A DNA stretch of 64,000 nt from Hyunsoonleella jejuensis (GTDB taxonomy: Bacteria; Bacteroidota; Bacteroidia; Flavobacteriales; Flavobacteriaceae), in assembly GCF_900111025.1 (NCBI RefSeq), contig NZ_FOFN01000002.1:496001-560000 (forward strand). Direction: 5' to 3'. Below are positions 34,772 to 44,076 of the stretch, piece by piece. Every line of letters starts with the position of its first letter. Positions within the stretch are counted from its first letter, which is position 1. The position numbers and the translations under genes are program-made. Below the pieces are notes generated by a model. It was not told where the DNA came from, did not search any database, and saw nothing but the letters and a program-made list of their open reading frames with translations.

Positions 34772-37700
34772 TTATCGTATCAAACTAAAGTGTCCACGAA
34801 AAACCTTAACATTCCCATCATTATCTATGAGATTTATAACGTACCAATAGTCATTAGTGTTGAGCTGTTGGCCATTAAAAGTTCCGTTCCAGCCATTACC
34901 GAAGGCTTTAAATTGCTTAATAAGTTTACCATATCTATCGTAAATATAAACGGTAGAATTTTGGGAATAATCGGCACTTAAGCCTTTAATATTCCATGTA
35001 TCATTCGTGCCATCGCCATTAGGCGTAAAAAACTTAGGAAAGCCCATAACAAATACATCCAACACAACAGTTCCGCAACCATTTATATCTCTCACATAAA
35101 CTTTATGTGCGCCCGCTAGTACATTTCGAAATATCGGTGCATCTTGAAAAGGGCCAAATTCGTTATCTAATGCAAACTCATAATCGCCAATGCCAATATT
35201 TGAGTCATCAATTATTATGCTATTATTGTTTGACAAATCTTCAATTGTAATATCATCTTCAGTAATCGTAGAGCTGCCGGACGCTTTAACCTGAAAGGTG
35301 ATAGGAAACGATACACAGCCTTCTGCCGAGGTTGCTACTACGGTATAAACATCTTCTGTTGCAACTGTTGCAAATTCCGAAGTACTAATTACAGCATTGT
35401 TAGAATCGGTCCACACATAAGTGTATATGCCATTTGGATTAAAGGTGTTTAGAGTTATAGAACCTCCATTTAAACAAAAGGTTTCTGATTGATCTACTTG
35501 AAATTCTGGCCTTGGATGAACCGTTAGCACTAAATTTGGCCCTATACCAAAACACTCACCGTTATCTTCACTTTCAATACGAACATAAAGTGTTTCTGAA
35601 AATGGATTTTCATTAGTATAACTGGCTGGTGTGGTTATTTCATTTTCTTCCAATTGCGCATCACTCAGGGTTTTAAAATAATGTACGGTCAAATTCTGTC
35701 CTGTTGGAAATTGATTTATAAAATTATTTGAAACGGAAGTTAAATCAAACACAGAAAAACCGTCTGGATCCGTATCGTCATCACAAGTCTCTATTTCTTG
35801 AATAAATGTAGGAGATAATACCGTTGTAGACACCTCTAAATTTATTGTAGAAACATCAAAACATCCTGTTGTATTATTTTCTACACGTCCGTAAATTTCA
35901 CTGGCCGTTTGATTATTAAAAGGTAAAGGGATTAAGGGATTTGCACCTGTATTAGCATCATTTAGAGACACATGATAAGAAACAGAAAAATCATTCTGGT
36001 TTTCGGTTGTTATAATTTCGTTTAATTCATTCAGGTTGAAATCCGTAAAACCATCCGCAAGTCCATCTTCATCACAATTTTTAAAAATAACTGCGGGCTC
36101 TACTTGAGGGAGCACATTAACTTTTATGGTAAATTCTGCACTAGTGACACAGTTTGCGTTTAAAATATTTTCTATGCTTACATAAATAGTCTGTTCATTC
36201 ACAACAGTATTCTGAAAAGCTTCAGGTGAAGCTATCGGCACTGTTGTTGCAGGATCATCATAATAAAGCACCTGGAAATCGGTGGCATCACTACCGTTTA
36301 ATAAAAGTGTTTCTACAGATGTTAAATCAAACTCCGCAAAACCGTTAGTATCATCGCCATCGGCCATGGTATCACATATTTCAATTGGCAATATAGTATT
36401 AGGTAATAATGGCGTTACAGTTTCAAATATAAAAACATCTATTTCTAATTTTCCTTCGCTTTCACAACCATTTACAGTCTGTGTTGCATAATACGTTTTG
36501 GTTTCGAGGGCCGTAGTATTATCTAAAAGCATTGTACCCGCAATATCTGCATACCATTTAATATTATCGCCCACAATTACTAAATCTGCAAGTGTAGCAT
36601 TATCTATATCACAAAACTCTTGAACATTATCGCCGGTTGGTGTTGGTGTTTGCAAAACAGTTACTGTTACTTGGGTTCTACCTGAAGTACATCCATTATT
36701 GGCTACACTAACATAATACACAGAAGTACTTGTAAGTATAGGTGTAGTAAAACTTGATGAGCTGGCAATTGGCGTTCCACCAACAGGAACACTATACCAA
36801 CTTATAAAGCCAGCTGTGGATGTAGCACTTATGGTTGCAGATTCACCAATGCAAATAGTAGCTTCTGAAATACTATCTATGCTCGGTGTACTGTTTACAA
36901 TGGCTGTAACCTGTGTACGTTCTCCAATAAAACACCCATTTACAGAAGCCATAACGAAATAGTTGGTTGTTGCCGTTAAAGTTGGCGTTATAAAAGTATT
37001 ACCCGTAAATACGGGTGTTGTTGCCGTTAAACTATCAAACCAAACAGCGTCTCCATTAGAAGTGGTAGCTCCTAAAGTGAATGTTCCCGAATCGCAAACA
37101 GCAGCAGATACTACAGCATTAGTAATTGAAGGGATATTAATTTTTGTACTGGCTGAAATATCAACAACAGGATCTCCAGGAGTACCACCATATTCTACAA
37201 TATAGCCTTGTGGATGATAGTCGCTTGAAGGATTTAAATCTCCGGTATTGGGTAAATCGTTCCAAGACCCTCTATTACCTACATTAGGGCTGGTTACGTG
37301 CGCATAGTCTTCATCGCCAAATTGATTGGGCTCTCCTACATTCCAATTAGCAAAATTAGGTGTTGTCCCGTTAGCTAAACCGTTCCAAAATACTGTACCC
37401 GCTTCAGGACCGGTCATCCATTTCCAAACGCCTTCTGTTTCCACATCGCTACCTCCTATCCATCCGGCACCTGCTGCTTGTTCTCCAGAAAGCTGTGCTT
37501 CCTCAACAGAAGTTATGGTTGCCAAATATCCTTTTAAACCAAAATATGTTCTGGCATCTGCCGCTACCCTAGCGTTTGTCCATGTTATACCTGGAGCAGA
37601 AACATACTCATAGTAATGGTCTGTAGAGGGCAAATAATTAGCACTCCCAATAGTAAAAGAAAAAAACTTATCGCCTGAATTTGTATTAACAGTACCTTGG

Positions 37701-38062
37701 TATACAACATCATTCACTGCAGCGATCAAATCGGGATATTGCATTGCAACGCCACCTAGACCTGATAAACTAAGTTTTCCTTGGGTTGCGTTCCAACTTG
37801 AAATAATATTTGGATGTGTTCCTGTTAGCATTAAAATATCTTCGCCAAAAGTGTAGCCTTCAGAAATCTGAATAAAAAAAGCATCAATTTGGGTGTCATC
37901 GGGGTCTATGATATCAAAGCTTGTCGCAATATTTATTTGTGTTCCTGGACAATAGCTCTGATCTCCAACGGCATTAAGTGTTGGAGGTATGTTTTGAGAC
38001 CACCCAGAACAAACATGTAACGTAAACAAAATGAGTATTGAAGAATTTAAAACAAATTTCAA
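34772..38062 (-). CDS. Large T9SS-secreted protein with C-type lectin domain
   Basis: A 1096-residue cell-surface or secreted protein. Signal peptide to about residue 23 (ends SGWSQ). A C-type lectin domain follows at roughly 145-295 (HYYEYVSAPGITWTNARVAADARTYFGLKGYLATITS, WIGGSD, ANWNVGEPN, WNDLP); it has the EPN and WND motifs of mannose-type calcium-binding lectins. Next are about three Ig-like modules of the Ig_7 kind (VWFDS, ISWYS, IKWYA), and three 100-residue repeats with CDxDxDxDGFxxFDL. The C-terminus (FFTPNGDGTNDTWNIKG to the final FRGHFSLIR) is a gliding-motility type B sorting domain. An adhesin is the likely role. The gene is convergent with, and 2 bases from, the sirtuin gene. 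Confidence 0.88.
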   Translation of the reverse strand: MKFVLNSSILILFTLHVCSGWSQNIPPTLNAVGDQSYCPGTQINIATSFDIIDPDDTQIDAFFIQISEGYTFGEDILMLTGTHPNIISSWNATQGKLSLSGLGGVAMQYPDLIAAVNDVVYQGTVNTNSGDKFFSFTIGSANYLPSTDHYYEYVSAPGITWTNARVAADARTYFGLKGYLATITSVEEAQLSGEQAAGAGWIGGSDVETEGVWKWMTGPEAGTVFWNGLANGTTPNFANWNVGEPNQFGDEDYAHVTSPNVGNRGSWNDLPNTGDLNPSSDYHPQGYIVEYGGTPGDPVVDISASTKINIPSITNAVVSAAVCDSGTFTLGATTSNGDAVWFDSLTATTPVFTGNTFITPTLTATTNYFVMASVNGCFIGERTQVTAIVNSTPSIDSISEATICIGESATISATSTAGFISWYSVPVGGTPIASSSSFTTPILTSTSVYYVSVANNGCTSGRTQVTVTVLQTPTPTGDNVQEFCDIDNATLADLVIVGDNIKWYADIAGTMLLDNTTALETKTYYATQTVNGCESEGKLEIDVFIFETVTPLLPNTILPIEICDTMADGDDTNGFAEFDLTSVETLLLNGSDATDFQVLYYDDPATTVPIASPEAFQNTVVNEQTIYVSIENILNANCVTSAEFTIKVNVLPQVEPAVIFKNCDEDGLADGFTDFNLNELNEIITTENQNDFSVSYHVSLNDANTGANPLIPLPFNNQTASEIYGRVENNTTGCFDVSTINLEVSTTVLSPTFIQEIETCDDDTDPDGFSVFDLTSVSNNFINQFPTGQNLTVHYFKTLSDAQLEENEITTPASYTNENPFSETLYVRIESEDNGECFGIGPNLVLTVHPRPEFQVDQSETFCLNGGSITLNTFNPNGIYTYVWTDSNNAVISTSEFATVATEDVYTVVATSAEGCVSFPITFQVKASGSSTITEDDITIEDLSNNNSIIIDDSNIGIGDYEFALDNEFGPFQDAPIFRNVLAGAHKVYVRDINGCGTVVLDVFVMGFPKFFTPNGDGTNDTWNIKGLSADYSQNSTVYIYDRYGKLIKQFKAFGNGWNGTFNGQQLNTNDYWYVINLIDNDGNVKVFRGHFSLIR

Positions 38063-38182
38063 AGCATTATTTTTTTATAAAGTTAACCATTATCAATTAT
38101 ATAGCAGAAAGATATTGTTACGACACTTAAATAACAGATAAATCACTATAGCAACATTCGATTAGTGTATTTAAATTGAGCT

Positions 38183-39427
38183 TTAAGGTTTGACTCCCCC
38201 ATTCTTCTCTTCAATCCACTTACTTAAATACTTTGTACTTTGAAGCGAATGGTGCATAAGCAATTGTCCGATAAAATTGTTCTGTCTTTTCTCGTTAATA
38301 TGATTTGATATGTTCTGAATTGCTTCCATCAAAATCTTATGATATATATTTTTGTTGAAAAATTGATTTAAAACTTGAAATGTATTAGCTGACTTTTCAT
38401 TCCATTGCGATTCATTTTCATATATATCTACTGCTTTCACTGAAAATGTTTCAGGCGTATCAGAAATACGTCCACATGCTTGAATTAAATCTTCCATTCC
38501 TTCAGCTCCAATTGAAGTGGTAATAGAAGGTGTGCCATTTTTCATAGCATCAATTAGTTTACCTTTTAGGCCAGCTCCAAATCTAATAGGTGCTAAACAC
38601 ACTCTAGCTTGCTGCATTACCGTATTGACATCTTTGGTGAAACCTTTTATTAAAAAACGCTGCTTTTCATTGTGTAATTGATTCACTTTTTCTGAAGCAT
38701 AAGCACCATACACATGCAATTCAGCATCTGGCAATTCTTTTCGAACCAAAGGCCATATAGTTTCCTTTAAATATAGAACAGCGTTATAATTTGGCTCATG
38801 TAGAAAATTACCAACAGTTACAAAATGTTCTCTTTCTTCAAACTTTGGAAGTTTAGAAAATTCTGCTTCTGATATTTCATTAAGCATAAAGGGCAAATAC
38901 AGCAAGAGTGATTCCTCAATCCTAAAATCATGTTGCAGTAACTTCATTTCAGCTTTAGAAATTATCAAACTTAAATCGCATCTGTAAATACTTGCAATTT
39001 CACGTTTGGCTATATCACTATACAAATAAGTTTTGTCAAAAGATTTACCATCCTTAAATGCTTGTTGCCTGCCTTTTCGCAAAAAATGAAGATCTTCAGT
39101 GTCTAAAACACGCACTGCATTTGGACATTGTTCGGCAACACGCCATCCAAATTGCTCTTCCATCATAAAACGATCAAATAGCACCACATTAGGATTCAAA
39201 GCTTTAACATATGCATCAAAACTTACGTTATTCAGCTCAATAGTTTTTTGAGCGACACCTATACTACTTAAATCAAAAGCGTTTTCAGTTTTTGCACAAG
39301 GACTGGCAAAGGTAATATCGTAATTTTCGGAAAGAAAAACATCAATAAGTTGCAACATTCTGCTACCAGCTGCAGAACTCCTGGGCTCTGGCCATACATA
39401 ACCTACAACAAGTAACTTTTTCTTCAT
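38183..39427 (-). CDS. Glycosyltransferase (GT4-like)
   Basis: A 414-residue GT-B enzyme. The N-terminus reads LLVVGYVWPEPRSSAAGSRMLQLIDVF, the typical open Rossmann start. The C-terminal half has FVTVGNFLHEPNYNAVLYLKETIWPLV, and VCLAPIRFGAGLKGKLIDAMKNGTPSITTSIGAEGM, the donor-binding region with G-K-L-I-D-A-M. Acceptor and donor are unknown. It stands apart from the glycosyltransferase cluster, next to the large surface protein gene. Confidence 0.82.
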   Translation of the reverse strand: MKKKLLVVGYVWPEPRSSAAGSRMLQLIDVFLSENYDITFASPCAKTENAFDLSSIGVAQKTIELNNVSFDAYVKALNPNVVLFDRFMMEEQFGWRVAEQCPNAVRVLDTEDLHFLRKGRQQAFKDGKSFDKTYLYSDIAKREIASIYRCDLSLIISKAEMKLLQHDFRIEESLLLYLPFMLNEISEAEFSKLPKFEEREHFVTVGNFLHEPNYNAVLYLKETIWPLVRKELPDAELHVYGAYASEKVNQLHNEKQRFLIKGFTKDVNTVMQQARVCLAPIRFGAGLKGKLIDAMKNGTPSITTSIGAEGMEDLIQACGRISDTPETFSVKAVDIYENESQWNEKSANTFQVLNQFFNKNIYHKILMEAIQNISNHINEKRQNNFIGQLLMHHSLQSTKYLSKWIEEKNGGVKP

Positions 39428-39443
39428 AAAAATTCATGAATCT

Positions 39444-39492
39444 CAAAAAAAATTCCAAATTTTCAGACAACAGCCATTAAAATTTGGAATTT
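39444..39492 (-). terminator. Terminator for the heme-binding protein gene
   Basis: Arms AAATTCCAAATTTT (about 39450-39463) and its complement (39479-39492), read on the minus strand, are followed by a run of T (39444-39450). They use the same AAATTCCAA core as the dapD terminator. Confidence 0.65.
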
Positions 39493-39515
39493 CTATTTTT
39501 TTTTGACTTTTAAAT

Positions 39516-39989
39516 TTATTCAGGCTTAGGCTGAAGCCCATACATGACGCGTACCTGTTTTGCCCAATCAACAACTGCTTTAATTTCAGCATCGGTTAAT
39601 TTTGCATCACCGTGAGTCCATGTGTAAGAATTTAACGGCATCTCCCCTTCCTCGACTTCTTCAATCAATTCTTCAAACTTATGGTCTTTTCGCTTTACAG
39701 AATTTCCTTCCCATTTAGACACATTAAAATGCTTTTTTCCATCTTTAACGTGTCCTGCCAGCCAATAGTTAACAGGTGTGATACTATTATACCAAGGGTA
39801 TCTGGTAAAATCGCTATGGCAATCGTAACATGCGTTTTTTAAAATGAGTTTTACATTATCAGGTGGATTTGTTTCAGCCTCAAAAGCTGCTACAGAGGCA
39901 ATATCTCCAGAATTTTTTTCAGGACCAAAAAATTGAGCAATTACTAAAACTATAAGCAGTACCAAAGCTATTTTTTTTATTATTTTCAT
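39516..39989 (-). CDS. Heme-binding domain protein (cytochrome c-like)
   Basis: A 157-residue membrane-anchored protein. An N-terminal hydrophobic helix (residues 5-20) may be an uncleaved anchor. The heme site is KNACYDCHSDFTRYPWYNSITPVNYW, a CxxCH motif with Cys54, Cys57 and His58 for covalent heme c. The following HFNVSKWEGNS and EEGEMPLNSYTWTHGDAKLTDAEIKAVVDWAK match the Haem_bd family (the Met of EMPL is a candidate sixth ligand). Electron transfer at the outer face of the inner membrane is likely; its partner is unknown. Confidence 0.85.
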   Translation of the reverse strand: MKIIKKIALVLLIVLVIAQFFGPEKNSGDIASVAAFEAETNPPDNVKLILKNACYDCHSDFTRYPWYNSITPVNYWLAGHVKDGKKHFNVSKWEGNSVKRKDHKFEELIEEVEEGEMPLNSYTWTHGDAKLTDAEIKAVVDWAKQVRVMYGLQPKPE

Positions 39990-40025
39990 ACATGTAATTT
40001 TAGAGTTTAAAAATAAGAAAAGCTT

Positions 40026-40601
40026 TTGACTACAGCAGAACTTTATAAAGAATTAAATTATGTGAATCACTCCCGTGAAAAGCGTTTGTATTACGCAAAT
40101 TTAGTAATCGACAATCCAAAATTGATACCCAAACTCCTTGATATTTTATTTATGGTAAATGATAAAATTTCCCCAAAAGCAGCTTGGGTACTGGAGTTTA
40201 TGTGCAGTAAAAATATCTATTCTATAATTCCGTTTTTAGATACGTTTACCGAAAAATTAAATCTAATTCATTTAGATTCTGCGGTGCGCCCTGTTGCAAA
40301 AATTTGTGAACTTTTGGCTATTGCTTACACCTCAAAAGACGATAATAAGGTGAAGTATGCTCTTAATAACACACATAAAGAGCGTATTATAGAAACGAGT
40401 TTTGATTATTTAATTAACGATGAAAAAGTAGCGCCCAAAGCATATTCTATGAGTACTTTACTGCTTTTGGGAAAGGAATTTGACTGGGTATATCCTGAAC
40501 TGGTTTCTATATTAGAGCGCGATTTTCATTCACAAAGTGCTGCCTTTAAAGCTAGAGCTAGACATATCTTAAAAAAGATAAAGAAAAACAGCAAATTATA
40601 A
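40026..40601 (+). CDS. Conserved helical protein of unknown function, upstream of purB
   Basis: A 191-residue protein predicted to be nearly all helical, of HEAT-repeat type by pattern (ISPKAAWVLEFMCSKNIYSIIPFLDTF, VRPVAKICELLAIAY, VAPKAYSMSTLLLLGKEFDWVYPELVSIL). The start codon appears to be TTG at 40026 (MTTAELYKELNYVNHSREKR); there is no nearby ATG in frame. It precedes purB on the same strand, with a promoter of its own between them, so the link to purine synthesis is only positional. Confidence 0.6.
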   Translation: MTTAELYKELNYVNHSREKRLYYANLVIDNPKLIPKLLDILFMVNDKISPKAAWVLEFMCSKNIYSIIPFLDTFTEKLNLIHLDSAVRPVAKICELLAIAYTSKDDNKVKYALNNTHKERIIETSFDYLINDEKVAPKAYSMSTLLLLGKEFDWVYPELVSILERDFHSQSAAFKARARHILKKIKKNSKL

Positions 40602-40669
40602 GCTTTAGTAATAAATTAATTCATGCAAAAACTTCACTCTTCCAGCTTCGGTCTTCTACCTAAATAAAC

Positions 40670-40677
40670 TATCTTTG
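40670..40677 (+). promoter_or_regulatory. purB promoter -7 element
   Basis: TATCTTTG, exact TAnnTTTG, 25 bases before the ATG at 40702. It shows that an in-frame TTG at 40675 is not the start. Confidence 0.5.
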
Positions 40678-40701
40678 CGTCTTTCAAAAAAATCAAACAA
40701 A

Positions 40702-42045
40702 ATGTCATTATCACCACTTAACGCCATCTCTCCAATTGATGGTCGCTACCGAAATAAAGTTGAGGCCTTGGGCGCATATTTTTCAGAAGAAGCATTGATA
40801 AAATATCGTGTTTTAGTTGAAATAGAATATTTTATTGCTTTGTGTGAAATTCCCTTACCGCAATTAGAAAAGGTAAATCATGATATTTTTGATGATTTAA
40901 GGACGATTTACAAGAATTTTTCTTCGGAAGATGCCATTGCCATAAAAGATATTGAAAGTGTTACCAACCATGATGTTAAAGCAGTAGAGTATTTTATTAA
41001 AGAAAAATTTGATGCTTTAGGTTTATCTGAGTTTAAAGAATTTATCCATTTTGGTTTAACATCCCAGGACATTAATAACACGGCTATTCCTTTAAGCATA
41101 AAAGAAGCCATGAATGATGTTTACGTTCCTGAATATTTTACCGTTTTAAATAAACTAAAAGAACTTGTTACCGAATGGGCACAGGTTTCTATGTTGGCAA
41201 GAACGCACGGGCAACCAGCATCACCAACACGATTAGGTAAAGAAATCAATGTGTTTGTTGTACGTTTAGAAGAACAGTTTAATTTATTAAACGATATTCC
41301 TAGTACGGCCAAATTTGGTGGTGCCACAGGTAATTTTAATGCGCACCATGTAGCATATCCAAATATTGACTGGAAAGCTTTTGGTGATGCATTTGTACAG
41401 GAAAAACTAGGGTTGCAGCACTCCTTCCCTACAACTCAAATTGAGCATTACGACCATATGGCTGCATTGTTTGATACTTTAAAACGTATTAATACTATTC
41501 TGATTGATTTAGATAGAGATGTATGGACATATGTTTCTATGGATTATTTTAAACAAAAAATCAAAAAAGGCGAAGTTGGTAGTTCTGCGATGCCACATAA
41601 AGTAAACCCGATAGATTTCGAAAATTCTGAAGGAAATCTGGGTATTGCTAATGCTGTTTTTGAACATCTTTCCGCTAAATTACCAATCTCTAGATTACAG
41701 CGCGATTTAACTGATAGTACAGTTTTAAGAAACGTTGGTGTACCATTTGGGCATACCATTATTGCTTTTAAAGCCACCCTAAAAGGGTTGAATAAATTAT
41801 TGTTGAACGAAAGTAAATTTGCCGAAGATTTAGAGAATAATTGGGCCGTAGTGGCAGAGGCTATCCAAACCATACTAAGAAGAGAAGGCTATCCAAATCC
41901 TTACGAAGCATTAAAAGGTTTAACGAGAACTAACGAAAAAATCAATCAAAGCTCTATTTCAAATTTTATTGATACTTTAGAGGTTTCTGAAGACATTAAA
42001 AAAGAATTGAAACAAATTACCCCAGGAAACTACACGGGTATTTAA
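40702..42045 (+). CDS. purB: Adenylosuccinate lyase
   Basis: A 447-residue fumarase/aspartase superfamily enzyme that releases fumarate from SAICAR and from adenylosuccinate, in purine synthesis. Evidence: SLSPLNAISPIDGRYRNKVEALGAYFSE at the start, TSQDINNTA, ARTHGQPASPTRLGKE (catalytic His segment) and VGSSAMPHKVNPIDFENSEGNLG, the family signature loop with the catalytic Ser. It ends TAATG, the next small gene starting on the last base. Confidence 0.95.
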   Translation: MSLSPLNAISPIDGRYRNKVEALGAYFSEEALIKYRVLVEIEYFIALCEIPLPQLEKVNHDIFDDLRTIYKNFSSEDAIAIKDIESVTNHDVKAVEYFIKEKFDALGLSEFKEFIHFGLTSQDINNTAIPLSIKEAMNDVYVPEYFTVLNKLKELVTEWAQVSMLARTHGQPASPTRLGKEINVFVVRLEEQFNLLNDIPSTAKFGGATGNFNAHHVAYPNIDWKAFGDAFVQEKLGLQHSFPTTQIEHYDHMAALFDTLKRINTILIDLDRDVWTYVSMDYFKQKIKKGEVGSSAMPHKVNPIDFENSEGNLGIANAVFEHLSAKLPISRLQRDLTDSTVLRNVGVPFGHTIIAFKATLKGLNKLLLNESKFAEDLENNWAVVAEAIQTILRREGYPNPYEALKGLTRTNEKINQSSISNFIDTLEVSEDIKKELKQITPGNYTGI

Positions 42046-42242
42046 TGATTTATCGTATGTTAAGCAATAAACAATCTTTGATACTAACTGGTTTAATGGT
42101 AGCTGGTATTTTTGTGTTTGGCGTACTAGATATTTTAGAGAATTTTATTGTACTCACCTTTTTAACGCTTGTATTTTTTGCAGTAATAACAAATTTGTTT
42201 TACGCAAATTTTAAGCAGAAGGACGATAATTCAAACGAATAA
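42045..42242 (+). CDS. Small membrane protein after purB
   Basis: A 65-residue protein with two hydrophobic segments (LILTGLMVAGIFVFGVLDIL and FIVLTFLTLVFFAVITNLFY) and an acidic tail. The start at 42045 overlaps the purB stop by a base (TAATG), and an internal ATG at 42057 is the alternative. I do not recognise it. Confidence 0.55.
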   Translation: MIYRMLSNKQSLILTGLMVAGIFVFGVLDILENFIVLTFLTLVFFAVITNLFYANFKQKDDNSNE

Positions 42243-42251
42243 TGATAAAAC

Positions 42252-42282
42252 AAAACTCCGATAAAAAATTATCGGAGTTTTT
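42252..42282 (+). terminator. Terminator after the purB unit
   Basis: Arms AAACTCCGATAA and TTATCGGAGTTT, with an AAAA loop, followed by T. Lies between convergent genes and may serve both. Confidence 0.75.
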
Positions 42283-42307
42283 CATTTATAGTAACATAAT
42301 TCACGAA

Positions 42308-42850
42308 CTATTTGAAAAAATTCAGCATATCCTGTATTTGTGATTCATCAACATTAGCACTATTGAGTGCCTCGGCTAAAGTCATCATTTTTTCAGGGCT
42401 CATATCACTTCCCAAAATCCTTACTACTGCAAATCCCATATCTTCAGCACTTCCAAATACTACTACTTCATCAGCCTCATTATCATCACCAATATACTTT
42501 ACTAAAATCTTTCTGCCTTTATCGCTAAACTCCATTAAGTCTTCATACTTCTGCTGCTTCAAGATAGACTTTACATTATCTAGTTCGGTAGCATAAACGT
42601 CTTTATTGGTATCGTTTACATTAAACCCTAAAAAGTTTAATCTTCGTACAGATTCAAATGCCTCATTTTGAGCTTCGGTAAAATTAGTTTTATCTATTTT
42701 CACCATAGATATTGGCAAATCCTGTGATATAAAATTAGGCTGCTCTTGATGGTCTACAAAATAGCGCTGTAAACTTTGTTCGTTATTACAGCTTACCAAT
42801 ACAGTGCTTAGTATAGTTAAAAGACAAATTATTTTAAATGTTCGTTTCAT
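42308..42850 (-). CDS. DUF4252 lipoprotein (second of pair)
   Basis: A 180-residue exported lipoprotein with lipobox LVSC (Cys21). The DUF4252 body shows ISMVKIDKTNFTEAQNEAFESVRRLNFLGFNV, VKSILKQQKYEDLMEFSDKGRKILVKYIGDDNEADEVVVFG and FAVVRILGSDMSPEKMMTLAE. It is last in the sigma/anti-sigma operon. Function unknown; such proteins regularly travel with ECF sigma factors in Flavobacteria and may be their envelope-stress outputs. Confidence 0.82.
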   Translation of the reverse strand: MKRTFKIICLLTILSTVLVSCNNEQSLQRYFVDHQEQPNFISQDLPISMVKIDKTNFTEAQNEAFESVRRLNFLGFNVNDTNKDVYATELDNVKSILKQQKYEDLMEFSDKGRKILVKYIGDDNEADEVVVFGSAEDMGFAVVRILGSDMSPEKMMTLAEALNSANVDESQIQDMLNFFK

Positions 42851-43003
42851 GTTTTGATGTTTAACATTGAATTTTTAAATACTAAAAAAGTATTTAGAAA
42901 ATTACACAAATTTTCTTCACTCCAGTTTTAAATTTAGAATGAAGAAAATTGTTGTTCATTTTATGATTGATCTATTATTGATTGATGAAATTTATTGCTA
43001 TTC

Positions 43004-43594
43004 TTACTCTTTCTCTAAATGTTCTCCTCCAGGGATATTCATTTTTTGAGTAAGTTTTGAGATTTCATTTAAATCAATATCCCCGGTCATAGATACTACT
43101 ACAGTTTCTATCTTACGCTCCTTTCCGTTTATTTCTATCTTGTCATCCATTTTCTTATCAATCCCCGTCACGAAGATAAGTAGTTCCTTTACGTGGTCCG
43201 CATCGCGCCCTTCCTGTACAAAGAACTTTACTTCGGTACCGTCATCCTTCACCTCCATTAATTCTTCCAACTTGCTAGAACGCCCTTTAACCCATTTAGA
43301 AATATCAGCTGAAATTGCAGAATTATCGGTAACAATGGTTTTAAAACTAGTGATGCTTTTCACCATATCCATGTAAGCTTGTGCCTCTGGGTCATCAACA
43401 TCAATATTTATTTTAGCTAACATTTGAAACATTTTAGGTTTAATGTTTACAAAGGTTACGTTGGGATCATCACTGTATTTATCAAATACATCCTTTTGTG
43501 CCATTCCAGTAAGTGGCAACAACATAATTGCCATTACAAATACTATTAATTTTGTTCTCATTTTATTTGTGTTAAGTGTATTTAAAGTTTTCAT
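43004..43594 (-). CDS. DUF4252 exported protein (first of pair)
   Basis: A 196-residue exported protein. The signal peptide ends LTGMAQ. DUF4252 features are VTFVNIKPKMFQMLAKINIDV, YMDMVKSITSFKTIVTDN and KLEELMEVKDDGTEVKFFVQEGRDADHVKELLIFVTG. An internal ATG at 43561 (MRTKLIVFVM) gives a shorter leader and is a fair alternative start; 43594 is 11 bases after the previous stop, which suits coupling. It is secreted, not lipidated, unlike its neighbour. Confidence 0.8.
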   Translation of the reverse strand: MKTLNTLNTNKMRTKLIVFVMAIMLLPLTGMAQKDVFDKYSDDPNVTFVNIKPKMFQMLAKINIDVDDPEAQAYMDMVKSITSFKTIVTDNSAISADISKWVKGRSSKLEELMEVKDDGTEVKFFVQEGRDADHVKELLIFVTGIDKKMDDKIEINGKERKIETVVVSMTGDIDLNEISKLTQKMNIPGGEHLEKE

Positions 43595-43605
43595 TTTTTT
43601 CTGTT

Positions 43606-44076
43606 TTAATTTTTAGTTTTAAAAATTATACTAGTTGAGTTTTCAATCTCATTCAAATAATTTAGAGTTGACGTGCCTTTGTTGATCTCATCGAGATAGT
43701 TAACGGTAGCCGTACCTTTATTAAAATGATTTGAAATCATAGCTAACTGTTTTGATACTTCGTTAAACGCTAGCTCTGGGTCGTCAATCGTGCCATAATC
43801 GACAGGACGACTAAAATAAACCCCAAACATGATGACCGCAACTGCTGCAACCGATAACCACCTATAATTAAATGTCCTTTTAGTTTTTAATGGTAGGGCT
43901 TTCGTATACTGTTCCTGTTGGTTTCCCAAAAAATACACAAACATGGGTTTGTAGTGCTCTAAGTGCGGTGCAACGTTGTCTCCAGAAAAATAGTTTTTTA
44001 ACACTTGCTCTTCCTTAAGGCTAGTTTCCCCGTTTTCGTACTTTTCAAGTAATTTATCTATGCTATTTAATACCAT
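43606..44076 (-). CDS. Probable anti-sigma factor, single-pass membrane protein
   Basis: A 156-residue protein with a cytoplasmic N-terminal half (SIDKLLEKYENGETSLKEEQVLKNYF, a typical anti-sigma start), a transmembrane helix at about 74-89 and a short outer part. It starts within the sigma gene, overlapping it by 14 bases, a common sign of partners. The outer tail has a near-duplicate peptide: NKGTATVNYLDEI then NKGTSTLNYLNEI. No recognised zinc motif. The anti-sigma role is inferred from position and topology. Confidence 0.65.
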   Translation of the reverse strand: MVLNSIDKLLEKYENGETSLKEEQVLKNYFSGDNVAPHLEHYKPMFVYFLGNQQEQYTKALPLKTKRTFNYRWLSVAAVAVIMFGVYFSRPVDYGTIDDPELAFNEVSKQLAMISNHFNKGTATVNYLDEINKGTSTLNYLNEIENSTSIIFKTKN

